Source: an uncultured Helicobacter sp.
GTDB taxonomy: Bacteria; Campylobacterota; Campylobacteria; Campylobacterales; Helicobacteraceae
Reading direction: 5' to 3'
DNA: 64,000 nucleotides
NCBI GenBank assembly: GCA_949287835.1
Contig: CASEHV010000013.1
Span: 1 to 64,000, forward strand
Part shown: one piece after another, positions 7,601 to 14,696 of the stretch
Numbering within the stretch: the stretch's first letter is position 1
Layout: every line of letters begins with the position of its first letter
Notes under the pieces: model-generated
Database searches by the model: none
Told to the model about the DNA's origin: nothing
The model's input: the letters and a program-made list of their open reading frames with translations, nothing else
Program-made: the position numbers and the translations under genes

Positions 7601-9048
7601 GAAACATCTCTGTTAGAATCTGTCAAAAAGGATTCTAAGAGTTCTCCTTGAGATTTTGCATGGTAGGGTGGATTTGACTGCTTATCGCTAGTAGAATCTC
7701 CTGCTACCACATCTATATAATAACTATGCTTTAAAAGCTCTATCCATAGACGCAGACGGGCTATTTCGCTGGAGTTATTATTTATATCCACGCCAAAGAG
7801 GCAGGATTCTATAATTTGCGTTTTGGCATTAAAGACTGCCTTTTGGATAATGTGCTTTTTTAGCACTTCATTGTCATGTTTGCCATGATGTAGCAGGGGT
7901 CTTTTATATTCTATTACATAGTTTTTTTCTGGATTATATATCTCTAGCTCATCGCTATCTAGTCTTAGTGAAAAGACTATGTCATCTAGGTTTTGATTTA
8001 GCGTTATGCTTTCTATCTCTTTTGTGTTTTTCTTTTTCTCTAGCTCTTTTACTCTTAGCTTCTCATCTATGAGGAATAGATTTAGCCTATCAAAGAGTAG
8101 TAAAAGCACATTGAGACTTGAGATTAGGAAGTATCCGCTACCAACGGCTGGGTCGCAGATTCTAATATCTAGTATCATATCTTTTATAGATTTTAGAAAA
8201 TCTAGCTCCTCAGTGCTGCCCCTCTCATAGCTCCTTCTTTTACGTCTTATATCCTCTGCCACCTCGTCTATGTCTCTGGCGTTGCTTTCAAAGTCCTTAT
8301 TGAATCTATCTACTACAATCCTGTGTATAGAATCTCTGCATATATAGTTTGTGATAAAGCTAGGGGTATAAAAGCTACCTTCCTTATAGCCATTTAGCCG
8401 CTCAAAGACACTGCCTAGCACACTTGCCCTTATAAGTCTCCTGCTATCTACCTCCCCTCTCTCTTTGATTCCAAAGTCATAAGCACTTAGAAAGTCGAAT
8501 AGATAGGTTAGGAATCTAACCCCGCCCTCCTTGCGTTTTTCTCTCTCCATTAGCACAGTGGCATTGTAGTAGCTAATCTGCATGTCGCTATCTAGCTCAT
8601 TTATTTCTAAAAATTTTTCTAACTCACTTTTTGCAAAAAGGCTAGAGTTTAGATATGGCAGATGTGAGAAAGTAGAATCTGCTTCTTCTCTTTCATGATA
8701 ATTCTTAGCTAAAACTTCGAAGAATAGATTCTGTAATCTATTAAAGCTAGAAATCTTAGATGAGGTAAGGAATGCTAGATTGCCATCGTCATTAAAGCTT
8801 AGTAGTCTTGATTCTAGCAGTTTTAAAAAGAGGATTCTATTTAGCCATGTGATGATTAGCCCCATGACATCATCAAAGTCATGCTTACCCTTGTCTTTTA
8901 GTTTTTTCTCTATTTCTAGTGCAAAGCCATCTGTGTTATCGCGATTGATAATAATCTTTCTATTCTCAATCTCGCTAAGACCTAGTATGTGTAGTAGCTC
9001 TTTGTAAAATGGCTCGCTTAGGGCATTTGGGTCTAAATACTCGCCCAA
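4564..9048 (-). CDS. Type IIG restriction-modification enzyme: N6-adenine methyltransferase and specificity part
   Basis: A 1494-codon frame. Residues 1-200 are helical linker. Motif I DPAVGSGYF lies at 299-307, and motif IV NPPYIRQE at 776-783 marks an adenine-N6 methyltransferase of the Eco57I/TaqI class. Two specificity halves follow (GIKTGYNEAFIID, RGRDIKRY, WNPVSGEYF, YILGLMNSTLYKW, KIEKLPIPKI) and the closing helix LYNLTQDEIEHI. Four in-frame hairpin-repeat arrays (about residues 479-550, 992-1065, 1211-1290, 1370-1440) swell the protein. The first listed codon is TTG with no ribosome binding site. The frame is open further upstream to a TAA at 9151-9153 that separates it from a nuclease domain in the same phase, so the true gene probably began at 9675. 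The C-terminus CNSTITNSGNRE is an out-of-frame tail created by the (AT)9 tract. Expression of this part is uncertain. Confidence 0.85.
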   Translation of the reverse strand: MGEYLDPNALSEPFYKELLHILGLSEIENRKIIINRDNTDGFALEIEKKLKDKGKHDFDDVMGLIITWLNRILFLKLLESRLLSFNDDGNLAFLTSSKISSFNRLQNLFFEVLAKNYHEREEADSTFSHLPYLNSSLFAKSELEKFLEINELDSDMQISYYNATVLMEREKRKEGGVRFLTYLFDFLSAYDFGIKERGEVDSRRLIRASVLGSVFERLNGYKEGSFYTPSFITNYICRDSIHRIVVDRFNKDFESNARDIDEVAEDIRRKRRSYERGSTEELDFLKSIKDMILDIRICDPAVGSGYFLISSLNVLLLLFDRLNLFLIDEKLRVKELEKKKNTKEIESITLNQNLDDIVFSLRLDSDELEIYNPEKNYVIEYKRPLLHHGKHDNEVLKKHIIQKAVFNAKTQIIESCLFGVDINNNSSEIARLRLWIELLKHSYYIDVVAGDSTSDKQSNPPYHAKSQGELLESFLTDSNRDVSLNAQHNAVASHQHDGKARHCELFPSHSNDPRHSEALAEESKKQSKKSKKRSEKSSQTPPYPARTEGGVLESTKIHKLQTLPNVDIMMRKGNSLFNNIPLDMDRDKMLDILKKNLDEGKLDLNYDRELQTSINNIQNKLPETITKYKNATNEYKREKNRDLRDILKNVINDSRQFILDIFQTINPKYQTFKEKLSFYLKTYGYYGIDNAPIEDSTIKKLNEYTINFNFHKIKGLINEDSDRYDEKELETLIKKMEEYENLKDETRERTFEWRFQFPEVLDSKGDFKGFDLIVGNPPYIRQEEIKHLKTDLQKKFSIYKGTSDIYTYFFEQGYNLLKENGILSMITSNKWTRAGYGEPLRAFLLKHVKILSYTELNGIKVFEKATVDTSILSFQKIVAHKDSTFRYIKGNKEKLESNAPMSYGTLRQDSLSSDGFIFSDERAAALKAKIEKIGTPLKDWDISINCGIKTGYNEAFIIDSKKRDEILAMCDDSDDSLLPYPLGLYSHYESSLRDVSLNAQHDGGMDSQHDVVETSQHDKRDVSGIRPQHDVHRHSEHSEESIRHSDIPSCHSERSEESQQTTESKHRKIDYKNGIIYLTERERTEQLIKPILRGRDIKRYSYEWAGLWVINTHNGYTDSNNEKIPPIDIEEYPSLKTYFDKVANEGKKGKGKGFYDRDDKGKTPYNLRNCAYLQEFAKPKIVWNPVSGEYFFTHIKELMYFNNSLFMITQRHSNHPSHSDHPSRHFDVPRHSESFIRHSERSEESLRDVSLNAQHDKRDVSGIRPQHDAGAKTQHDVAKKHQHGKIAKSKHNIDSKDSTLLYILGLMNSTLYKWIITQITNLIQTGQYAYGAKDKIEKLPIPKISAKQERAFIDIVKEIIELKGLLSNNHKDVSATPQHDVGAKTQHNGKACYSDNLRHCESFPSHANDPRHFDVHRHSEYSSRHSEALAEESLKHNTESKKHNDTDSIAEKIKALEAKLDDMVFKLYNLTQDEIEHIYIYICNSTITNSGNRE
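4602..4619. repeat. (AT)9 dinucleotide tract at the 3' end of the type IIG gene
   Basis: Nine AT units follow the codon for the His of EIEH. With nine units the enzyme ends 12 codons after the tract at 4564. With eight it ends almost at once (Met-Gln-stop). With seven or ten the reading enters GCA ATA GCA CTA and continues openly through cassette 2. The tract length is typical of contingency loci in Helicobacter and Campylobacter. Confidence 0.85.
4748..4937. repeat. Hairpin-repeat array 1 in the type IIG gene
   Basis: An A-type unit at 4751-4778 (inner stem GGC/GCC around a four-base loop), several lone AGAATGAC/AAAATGAC half arms, a half unit of a third type (ATTGC arm), and a B-type unit at 4909-4936 (inner stem GGC/GCC around GTA). 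The array is in frame and encodes residues about 1370-1440. Confidence 0.85.
5195..5417. repeat. Hairpin-repeat array 2 in the type IIG gene
   Basis: Degenerate B halves, a full B unit at 5245-5276 (GGGC/GCCC around GAAT), the composite two-hairpin element at 5281-5339, and four lone half arms up to 5417. It is read in frame as RHSERSEES, DVSLNAQHD and DVSGIRPQHD peptides. Confidence 0.85.
5281..5339. repeat. Composite two-hairpin element (B unit + TTA + inverted A unit)
   Basis: A forward B unit (ATGTT/AACAT arms) and an inverted A unit (ATTCT/AGAAT arms) are joined by CTC-TTA-GAG. The ends are GTCAT and ATGAC, so the whole element is itself an imperfect palindrome. The same composite recurs at 40631-40692. 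Confidence 0.85.
5870..6085. repeat. Hairpin-repeat array 3 in the type IIG gene
   Basis: A-type units near 5876-5900 and 5928-5951, a B unit at 5959-5990 (GGGC/GCCC around GAAT), degenerate B halves, and a truncated composite at 6043-6081 in which the inverted A hairpin is missing, leaving GAGATGAC. It encodes residues about 992-1065. Confidence 0.85.
7397..7611. repeat. Hairpin-repeat array 4 in the type IIG gene (families C, A, B)
   Basis: A family C hairpin at 7397-7431 (CC-TTGC-GG core, SSQTPPYPARTEGG when read), an A unit at 7481-7508 (GGC/GCC inner stem), lone halves, and a B unit near 7582-7610 (GC/GC inner stem). It encodes residues about 479-550, between methyltransferase motifs I and IV. 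Confidence 0.8.
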
Positions 9049-9150
9049 AAAGGCATTGCTAAAGATATATGCTAACTGATTTGGCGGGGTAGATTCTATA
9101 CTTACATGTATATAGTGTAGGGTTGTGTCGGATTTATATAGCAGGGGGTT

Positions 9151-9675
9151 TTATATCTTTATAGAATTGCTCGTTTGTGGCGTTTTTGTAGGGTCCTTTT
9201 TTTCACTAAAAGCTTTAAAAAACTTATAAAATTCTTTGTCATTTTTGAGTTTCTCAAACTCGCTACTCTCAAATATGTAAAAGTTATAAAAATCGCTAAT
9301 GATGATATAACGTAGGGAAAAATTCCCCTTTTGTCGCTCCCTCATATAGTAGAGTATGCACTCATGCAATGCCTTGCAGTTTGTATTATCTACGCTAAAC
9401 ATCTCAGTGCTATTCCATTTTTTGCACTCAATAATGCTCTCTACTTCTGAGTCTATATTTAATATTGCTAAATCGATTTCGCTATTTCCCTTTAGTTTGC
9501 GTCCGATATTAGCATCAAAGCCTAGAGATTTGAAAAATGGTAACATAGCGTTAGCAACTATGCTTGGTTCATTCTCATTTCTATTTTTCTCTAATCTCTG
9601 TTTGTAGCCCTCTAGTATATTGAGAAAATCATCTGGATTTTTATGATTTATCTCATCTATTTCTTTAAACTCCAT
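9151..9675 (-). CDS. PD-(D/E)XK nuclease domain of the type IIG enzyme, cut off by an in-frame stop
   Basis: The 174-residue product holds SEIDLAIL (Asp68) and IIECKKW (Glu83, Lys85), the D...ExK triad of the nuclease domain found at the N-terminus of type IIG enzymes. The stop TAA (9151-9153) is in the same phase as the methyltransferase frame that follows. Between them, about 34 sense codons ending in FSNAFLGEYLDPNALSEPF look like the normal linker of a single-chain enzyme. The simplest reading is one ancestral gene with a nonsense mutation, which would silence methylation and specificity unless translation restarts. The start ATG at 9675 lies close to the divergent ABC gene. Confidence 0.75.
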   Translation of the reverse strand: MEFKEIDEINHKNPDDFLNILEGYKQRLEKNRNENEPSIVANAMLPFFKSLGFDANIGRKLKGNSEIDLAILNIDSEVESIIECKKWNSTEMFSVDNTNCKALHECILYYMRERQKGNFSLRYIIISDFYNFYIFESSEFEKLKNDKEFYKFFKAFSEKKDPTKTPQTSNSIKI

Positions 9676-9730
9676 TCGCTACCCTTATGCAAATTGAAAG
9701 TATATCAAATGCAACTTCATATATTAATCT

Positions 9731-9736
9731 TATAAT
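9731..9736 (+). promoter_or_regulatory. -10 element of the ABC ATPase gene
   Basis: TATAAT lies 43 bases before the ATG at 9775. Transcription would begin at roughly 9743, which makes the ATG at 9748 almost leaderless and favours 9775 as the start. Confidence 0.5.
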
Positions 9737-9774
9737 ATGCAAAGGTTATGCAGGATTTTGTCATGGAAGTTGTC

Positions 9775-10500
9775 ATGGAAAATATTATTATAAACGGCAG
9801 CAATATCTCATTTACATACAATAGGGATAGAATCTTTGATTGCATTAATTTCTCTATCTTTGATAAGGAATTTTTGGGAATCATAGGACCCAATGGCGGT
9901 GGGAAGACGACTTTTATAAAAATACTGCTTGGGTTACTAAAATACACAGGAAAGATTGATTATCCAAATCCGCATTTATTTCGCGATAGAAAAGATATAG
10001 GCTATGTTCCGCAGAATACGCAGATTAATCTTAGCTTTCCTATCATGGCACTAGAGGTTGTAGAGATGGGATTTATGCAGAAAAGCTTTTTTGGATTCCG
10101 CGTAAAAAAGGAGCAAAGACGCAAGGCTTTAGAGACATTAGAGAATCTAAACATAGCACATCTTGCATATCGGAAAATAGGGCAGTTAAGCGGCGGGGAG
10201 CTTCAAAGGGTGCTTATCGCACGTGCAATAATTAGCAATCCAAAGTTATTAATTTTAGATGAGCCAACCTCAAACATAGATGTAAAAACACAAGGTGAAA
10301 TCTATAAGATTCTAAAATCAATTAACAAATTTCACACTATAATAACGATTAGTCACGATATACCTATAACATTAGAGTATGCAACGCGGATTTTACATAT
10401 AAACCGAGCTATCCACGCTCATGAAGTCCCAAATGTTACTCTAAGTAAAGATGGACATGTATGCGAGATAGATATTTTTCAAAATTTTCAACAGCACTAG
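9775..10500 (+). CDS. ABC transporter ATPase, metal (Zn/Mn) type
   Basis: The product has Walker [10 protein letters not shown], signature LSGGELQRV and Walker B LLILDEP followed by the H-loop SHD. It resembles the ATPases of zinc/manganese importers (ZnuC/MntB group), acting on the cytoplasmic face of the inner membrane. I chose the third ATG because GGAAG precedes it by five bases; frames starting at 9748 or 9763 add nine or four residues. No permease or binding protein lies nearby (mqo follows after ten bases), so its membrane partner must be encoded elsewhere. The substrate is inferred from the family only. Confidence 0.75.
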   Translation: MENIIINGSNISFTYNRDRIFDCINFSIFDKEFLGIIGPNGGGKTTFIKILLGLLKYTGKIDYPNPHLFRDRKDIGYVPQNTQINLSFPIMALEVVEMGFMQKSFFGFRVKKEQRRKALETLENLNIAHLAYRKIGQLSGGELQRVLIARAIISNPKLLILDEPTSNIDVKTQGEIYKILKSINKFHTIITISHDIPITLEYATRILHINRAIHAHEVPNVTLSKDGHVCEIDIFQNFQQH

Positions 10501-10510
10501 GAGTTTTTAT

Positions 10511-11857
10511 ATGAATGAGTTTGATGTTGTGATTGTTGGTGGCGGTGTGAGTGGTTGCTCTACTTTCTATACGCTAGCAGAATATAGTCAGGTAAAGAAA
10601 GTTGCGATTGTAGAGAAAGAGTCTAAACTAGCTCAGATTAGCTCCAATCATAAGGCAAATTCGCAGACAATACATGATGGTTCTATTGAGACAAACTACA
10701 CGGCAAATAAAGCTAGAAGTGTCAAACTAGCCGCACAGAAAGTTCGCAATTTCTGCTTGAAAGAGAATCTGCAAGACAAAGTTATTTTTAATATGCAGAA
10801 ACTAGCCATAGGCGTGGGCGATACAGAGTGTGATTATATGGTTCGTAGGCATGAGGAGTTTAAAGAGATTTTCCCGGGATTGCAGTTTTTTACAAAAGAG
10901 CAGTTAAAAACCCTTGAGCCAAAGATTATCGAGGGTAAAGATGGTGGGGATAGACCTGAAAATGTCGTAGGTTCTGGATTTGAATCTGAATGGTGTGCGG
11001 TGAATTTTGAGTTATTAAGTGAATATTTCGCTAGTAAGGCAAAGGAGAAAAATCCTAATAATGAGATTTTCCTAGACTTTAAAGTCGTAAAGATTAAACC
11101 AAAAAACACAGGCTATGCTGTCATTGCTAAGGACGGGCGAGAGATATATGCGAAATTCGTGTTAGTAGATTCTGGTTCATTTTCTCTGCCATTAGCCCAG
11201 AGTGTGGGGTATGGCATGGATTTGGGTTGTCTGCCTGTGGCGGGGAATTTCTACTTTGTGCCAAATATTTTACGCGGAAAAGTATATTGCGTTCAGAATC
11301 CAAAACTCCCATTTGCCGCACTGCATGGCGACCCCGATGTATTTGTCAAAGGGCAGACAAGGCTAGGACCTACCGCGCTTGCCATGCCAAAGCTAGAGAG
11401 AGGGAAACATTGGTTTGACAAACTCACACCTGATTTATTTAAGCTTGATATGCACAAAGAGATTTTCCAGATTAGCTATGACTTGCTAAGTGATTCTGAG
11501 ATTCGCAACTATGTCATTAGGAATATTATGTTTGGTCTGCCATATTTTGGTAAGCGAATGTTTTTAAAAGATGCACAAAAAATTATTCCATCGCTAAAAC
11601 TGCATGAAGTTAGCTTTGCAGAGGGCTATGGTGAAGTGCGACCGCAAGTGCTAGATAGAATCCAAAAAAAGCTCATCATGGGCGAAAAGCGAATTAGAAC
11701 AGGCAAGGGCATGACTTTTAACATGACGCCCTCACCTGGGGCTACCTCATGTCTGCAAAACTCAATGGTAGATGTGCAAGAAATCGCAGAATACCTAGGC
11801 GTTAGCTTTGATAAAGAGAGATTTTTAAGGGATTTATCACCGGAGGAGTTGGCTTAG
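10511..11857 (+). CDS. mqo: Malate:quinone oxidoreductase
   Basis: The 448-residue protein begins with the FAD-binding fold [14 protein letters not shown] (about residues 5-18) and carries the [16 protein letters not shown] region and a C-terminal [17 protein letters not shown] that are typical of the Campylobacterota Mqo group. It oxidises malate to oxaloacetate and passes electrons to menaquinone at the inner membrane, replacing NAD-dependent malate dehydrogenase in the citric acid cycle of Helicobacter. It starts ten bases after the ABC ATPase, so the two may share a transcript. Length matches the family. Confidence 0.9.
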   Translation: MNEFDVVIVGGGVSGCSTFYTLAEYSQVKKVAIVEKESKLAQISSNHKANSQTIHDGSIETNYTANKARSVKLAAQKVRNFCLKENLQDKVIFNMQKLAIGVGDTECDYMVRRHEEFKEIFPGLQFFTKEQLKTLEPKIIEGKDGGDRPENVVGSGFESEWCAVNFELLSEYFASKAKEKNPNNEIFLDFKVVKIKPKNTGYAVIAKDGREIYAKFVLVDSGSFSLPLAQSVGYGMDLGCLPVAGNFYFVPNILRGKVYCVQNPKLPFAALHGDPDVFVKGQTRLGPTALAMPKLERGKHWFDKLTPDLFKLDMHKEIFQISYDLLSDSEIRNYVIRNIMFGLPYFGKRMFLKDAQKIIPSLKLHEVSFAEGYGEVRPQVLDRIQKKLIMGEKRIRTGKGMTFNMTPSPGATSCLQNSMVDVQEIAEYLGVSFDKERFLRDLSPEELA

Positions 11858-11893
11858 TTTTTACTATAAAAGACTTTTGTTTCAAAATTGTAT

Positions 11894-12736
11894 TTAGGAA
11901 TCTTTTTCCTCAAGGATTCTATACCACTCTTTTGCACTCTTTTGAGTGATTTTTGCTAATAGTTTTGATTTTTGTTTGTTGCTTATATCTAGTGATAAAA
12001 TGTCATTTTCATCAAGATAAAGTATATTATTATTGCTTTCCCCTTTTTGTATAATGATGCAATACTCGCCTAATATTTCATCGCCTAATGCTGATAGCAC
12101 TTCATGCCTATTTCCTATAAATTCCCTCTCGTAGAATTTTGTCATTTCCTTATAAATATAGAATCTAGCATTGCAAAAAACCTCTGCCATATCATTTATA
12201 GATTCTATAAGTCTATGCGGACTTTCATAATAGATAATGTGTAATTTATCATTCAAGCAAACATGCGATTTTAGCGTTTGTAATCTATCTTTTCTGCCGC
12301 TTGGCAAAAATCCCATAAAACAAAAAGCACCTTCTAAGCCACTTTTTATAAACGCATGGCTAAAGGCACAGCCACCCAGAAATACTTGATATTTTATATG
12401 ATTGCTCCTAGCATAGTTGATTAATGCAGCACCAGGGTCGCTTATGCACGGACTCCCTGCATCTGTGCAAAATACTATATCTTTATCAAAAAAGTCATTC
12501 TTTATATTTGCTAGGAAATTTTCTTGATTATGAGAATGAAAACTAAAAAATGTTTTATGATGAAAAATATTGGGAAAATTCCTAGTAATCATATCATTGC
12601 GACCTAGCAGAGATATTAATTTCTTTGCAACTCTTGTATCCTCGCATAATATAATCTCGCAATTATTTAGTGCCTCTAGGGCATTTAATGTTATATCTGA
12701 CATGTTTCCTATGGGGGTTGGGACAAATGAAAGCAT
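11894..12736 (-). CDS. rsmI: 16S rRNA (cytidine1402-2'-O)-methyltransferase
   Basis: The product starts LSFVPTPIGNMSDITLNAL, the classic RsmI N-terminus, and has CEDTRVAKKLI and DAGSPCISDPGA, the SAM-binding signatures of the tetrapyrrole-methylase fold. It methylates the ribose of C1402 in the decoding centre. Length (280 residues) is normal. It is convergent with mqo and divergent from the chemoreceptor. Confidence 0.92.
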   Translation of the reverse strand: MLSFVPTPIGNMSDITLNALEALNNCEIILCEDTRVAKKLISLLGRNDMITRNFPNIFHHKTFFSFHSHNQENFLANIKNDFFDKDIVFCTDAGSPCISDPGAALINYARSNHIKYQVFLGGCAFSHAFIKSGLEGAFCFMGFLPSGRKDRLQTLKSHVCLNDKLHIIYYESPHRLIESINDMAEVFCNARFYIYKEMTKFYEREFIGNRHEVLSALGDEILGEYCIIIQKGESNNNILYLDENDILSLDISNKQKSKLLAKITQKSAKEWYRILEEKDS

Positions 12737-12839
12737 GAAAAACCTTATGTGAAAAATAAAAGCTATCTTACAAAAATAATATTGATTTATGATTTGTAGA
12801 TAGAATTATAAGTTTTTAGTGCATTTTTAGGAGGATTTT

Positions 12840-14477
12840 ATGGAATCTAAAAGAGGGATTCATGTCGGGACTATTTTGGGATTTGGTTTTGGCATACTGA
12901 TACTTTTTTCATGTATTATATCAACTATTAGTATTTTTAAGGTTGATTATATTACAAAACATTTAAATGAAATTAATGACATAAATGCACTAAAGCAAAG
13001 ATATGCGATTAATTGGCGTGGAAGTGTGCATGATAGAGCAATAGCGATAAGAGATGTGATTTTGACAAATGATAGAGCAAAGATAGAGAATCTTGCAGGT
13101 GTTATACAGAATCTGCAAAATCAATATACAGAGTATGATAATCTCATGAAATCTGATTTTGTAAGTAAGGGAATGCTTGATTCAAGAGAGAGTGCAATTT
13201 ATAGTGAAATAGAATCCTCTAGGTCTTCTGTTTTGCCGCTTATTGATAGCATTATCAATAAAAAGAGAAATGGTGAGGATGCAATTAGTGATTTAGAGGT
13301 AGTGGGACCTTTGTTTGTTACATGGCTTAGCAGAATCAATAATATGATTGACTTAGAGGAGAATAAAAATCATGCTCTAACAAAGGAATTGCGAGAACTT
13401 GTATATGGCTTTAAGATTATTTTGATTATTCTAACTTCTCTTAGTGTTATATTCGGCATATTGGTAGCATTTTTTATTATTAGAACATTATTTGGTTCGC
13501 TTGGTGGTGAGCCACGTATGGCATCTTTGGCGGTATCTAGGATTGCAAATGGGAATCTGCAGGGGAAAGTCATCTTTAAAGGCGAAAAAAGTATGTTAGC
13601 CTCTATAAATACTATGCAGACAAAGCTAAAAGATATTATAAAATCCACAATAACGTTGTCAAATGAAATTAGCGATGCTACAAACAGAGTGATAGCCGCA
13701 TCGCATGAGGCACAGGAGGCTTCTAATAAACAGACAGAAAATTCATCGCTAATAGTAGATAAAATCAAAGATGTAAATGGGGCAATATCTGGAATCTCTA
13801 GTGCAGCAAAGCTATCTGAGGATAATGCACTAAAAAGTGTGGAACTATCATCTAAGGGCGTTGAGGTTATCAATTCTACCGCCGAGGAGATAGGGAGAAT
13901 AAAGGAGCTAATCAACTCATCAGCACAAAATATTCGGGGATTAAAGCAGCAATCCCTTGAGATAAGCAATAGTGCAGATTTGATAGCAGAGATAGCAGAC
14001 CAGACGAATTTACTAGCACTCAATGCGGCAATAGAGGCAGCCCGGGCAGGGGAACATGGACGTGGATTCTCTGTTGTGGCAGAGGAAGTAAGGAAACTTG
14101 CGGAGAAGACCGCACAAAGCACCAATGAAATTTCACGAATAATCCAGCTAATACAGGATAATATAGAAACTTCTGTGGATTCTATGGAGATTGTTTTACC
14201 AAAAATACAAAGCGGACAAGAGCTAATATCAAACTCTGTAAGCATACTTCACGATATACAGGGGCAGGCAAAAGATTCCCTAGAAAAGGCAAAAGATGTA
14301 ACAAACTCATCTAGCAAACAAGAAGAAATGATGCAAAATATTAGTACATACATAAATGGCATTGCAGAGTTATCCATAAGCACAAAAGAGCTATTACAAA
14401 AAACCAATGAGAATATTACTTCACTGCATGATGTATCGGATTCTTTAAAGAAAAATATGGATTATTTCAAGGTTTAG
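12840..14477 (+). CDS. Methyl-accepting chemotaxis protein
   Basis: The 545-residue receptor has an N-terminal membrane helix (about 8-32), a ~150-residue periplasmic helical sensor of the four-helix-bundle type, a second membrane helix (about 188-212), a HAMP linker and a long cytoplasmic coiled coil. The signalling tip NLLALNAAIEAARAGEHGRG (about residues 389-408) is fully conserved and binds CheA/CheW. AGGAGG precedes the ATG by a few bases. The C-terminus lacks a CheR/CheB tether motif. The ligand cannot be told from the sequence. Confidence 0.92.
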   Translation: MESKRGIHVGTILGFGFGILILFSCIISTISIFKVDYITKHLNEINDINALKQRYAINWRGSVHDRAIAIRDVILTNDRAKIENLAGVIQNLQNQYTEYDNLMKSDFVSKGMLDSRESAIYSEIESSRSSVLPLIDSIINKKRNGEDAISDLEVVGPLFVTWLSRINNMIDLEENKNHALTKELRELVYGFKIILIILTSLSVIFGILVAFFIIRTLFGSLGGEPRMASLAVSRIANGNLQGKVIFKGEKSMLASINTMQTKLKDIIKSTITLSNEISDATNRVIAASHEAQEASNKQTENSSLIVDKIKDVNGAISGISSAAKLSEDNALKSVELSSKGVEVINSTAEEIGRIKELINSSAQNIRGLKQQSLEISNSADLIAEIADQTNLLALNAAIEAARAGEHGRGFSVVAEEVRKLAEKTAQSTNEISRIIQLIQDNIETSVDSMEIVLPKIQSGQELISNSVSILHDIQGQAKDSLEKAKDVTNSSSKQEEMMQNISTYINGIAELSISTKELLQKTNENITSLHDVSDSLKKNMDYFKV

Positions 14478-14514
14478 GAATACTATTAGCTTTGTTATTT
14501 AAAAAGGGTTTTGA

Positions 14515-14679
14515 ATGAAAAAGATTGCGTTATTATCCATGGTTTTATGCGTGTTTGCATTGAGTGCATGCTCTAAAAAACCAAAAAATAATTTTGTAAG
14601 TAAAGAATGCACCATTGTCTGCAATAATGGAAAGTGTAAGCAAAAATGCACGACAATAAAGGGAACTATTGATTTTTAG
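14515..14679 (+). CDS. Small Cys-rich lipoprotein, 54 aa
   Basis: ATG at 14515 lies 37 bases after the chemoreceptor stop and opens a 54-codon frame ending at TAG 14677-14679. The product begins MKKIALLSMVLCVFALSACS, a signal peptide with lipobox LSAC, so Cys19 would be lipidated. The short mature part contains four more cysteines in a CTIVCNNGKCKQKC pattern, suggesting two disulfide bonds or a metal site. AAAAGGG upstream is a fair ribosome binding site. I do not know the family. It may be cotranscribed with the chemoreceptor. Confidence 0.7.
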   Translation: MKKIALLSMVLCVFALSACSKKPKNNFVSKECTIVCNNGKCKQKCTTIKGTIDF

Positions 14680-14696
14680 AATTGGTAGTGTTATAT

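Noticed and set aside
13370-14245. Long minus-strand frame (291 codons) opposite the chemoreceptor gene
   Set aside because: It mirrors the coiled-coil coding region, has a biased Ser/Ala/Ile composition and no start signals. The plus-strand receptor has all family motifs.
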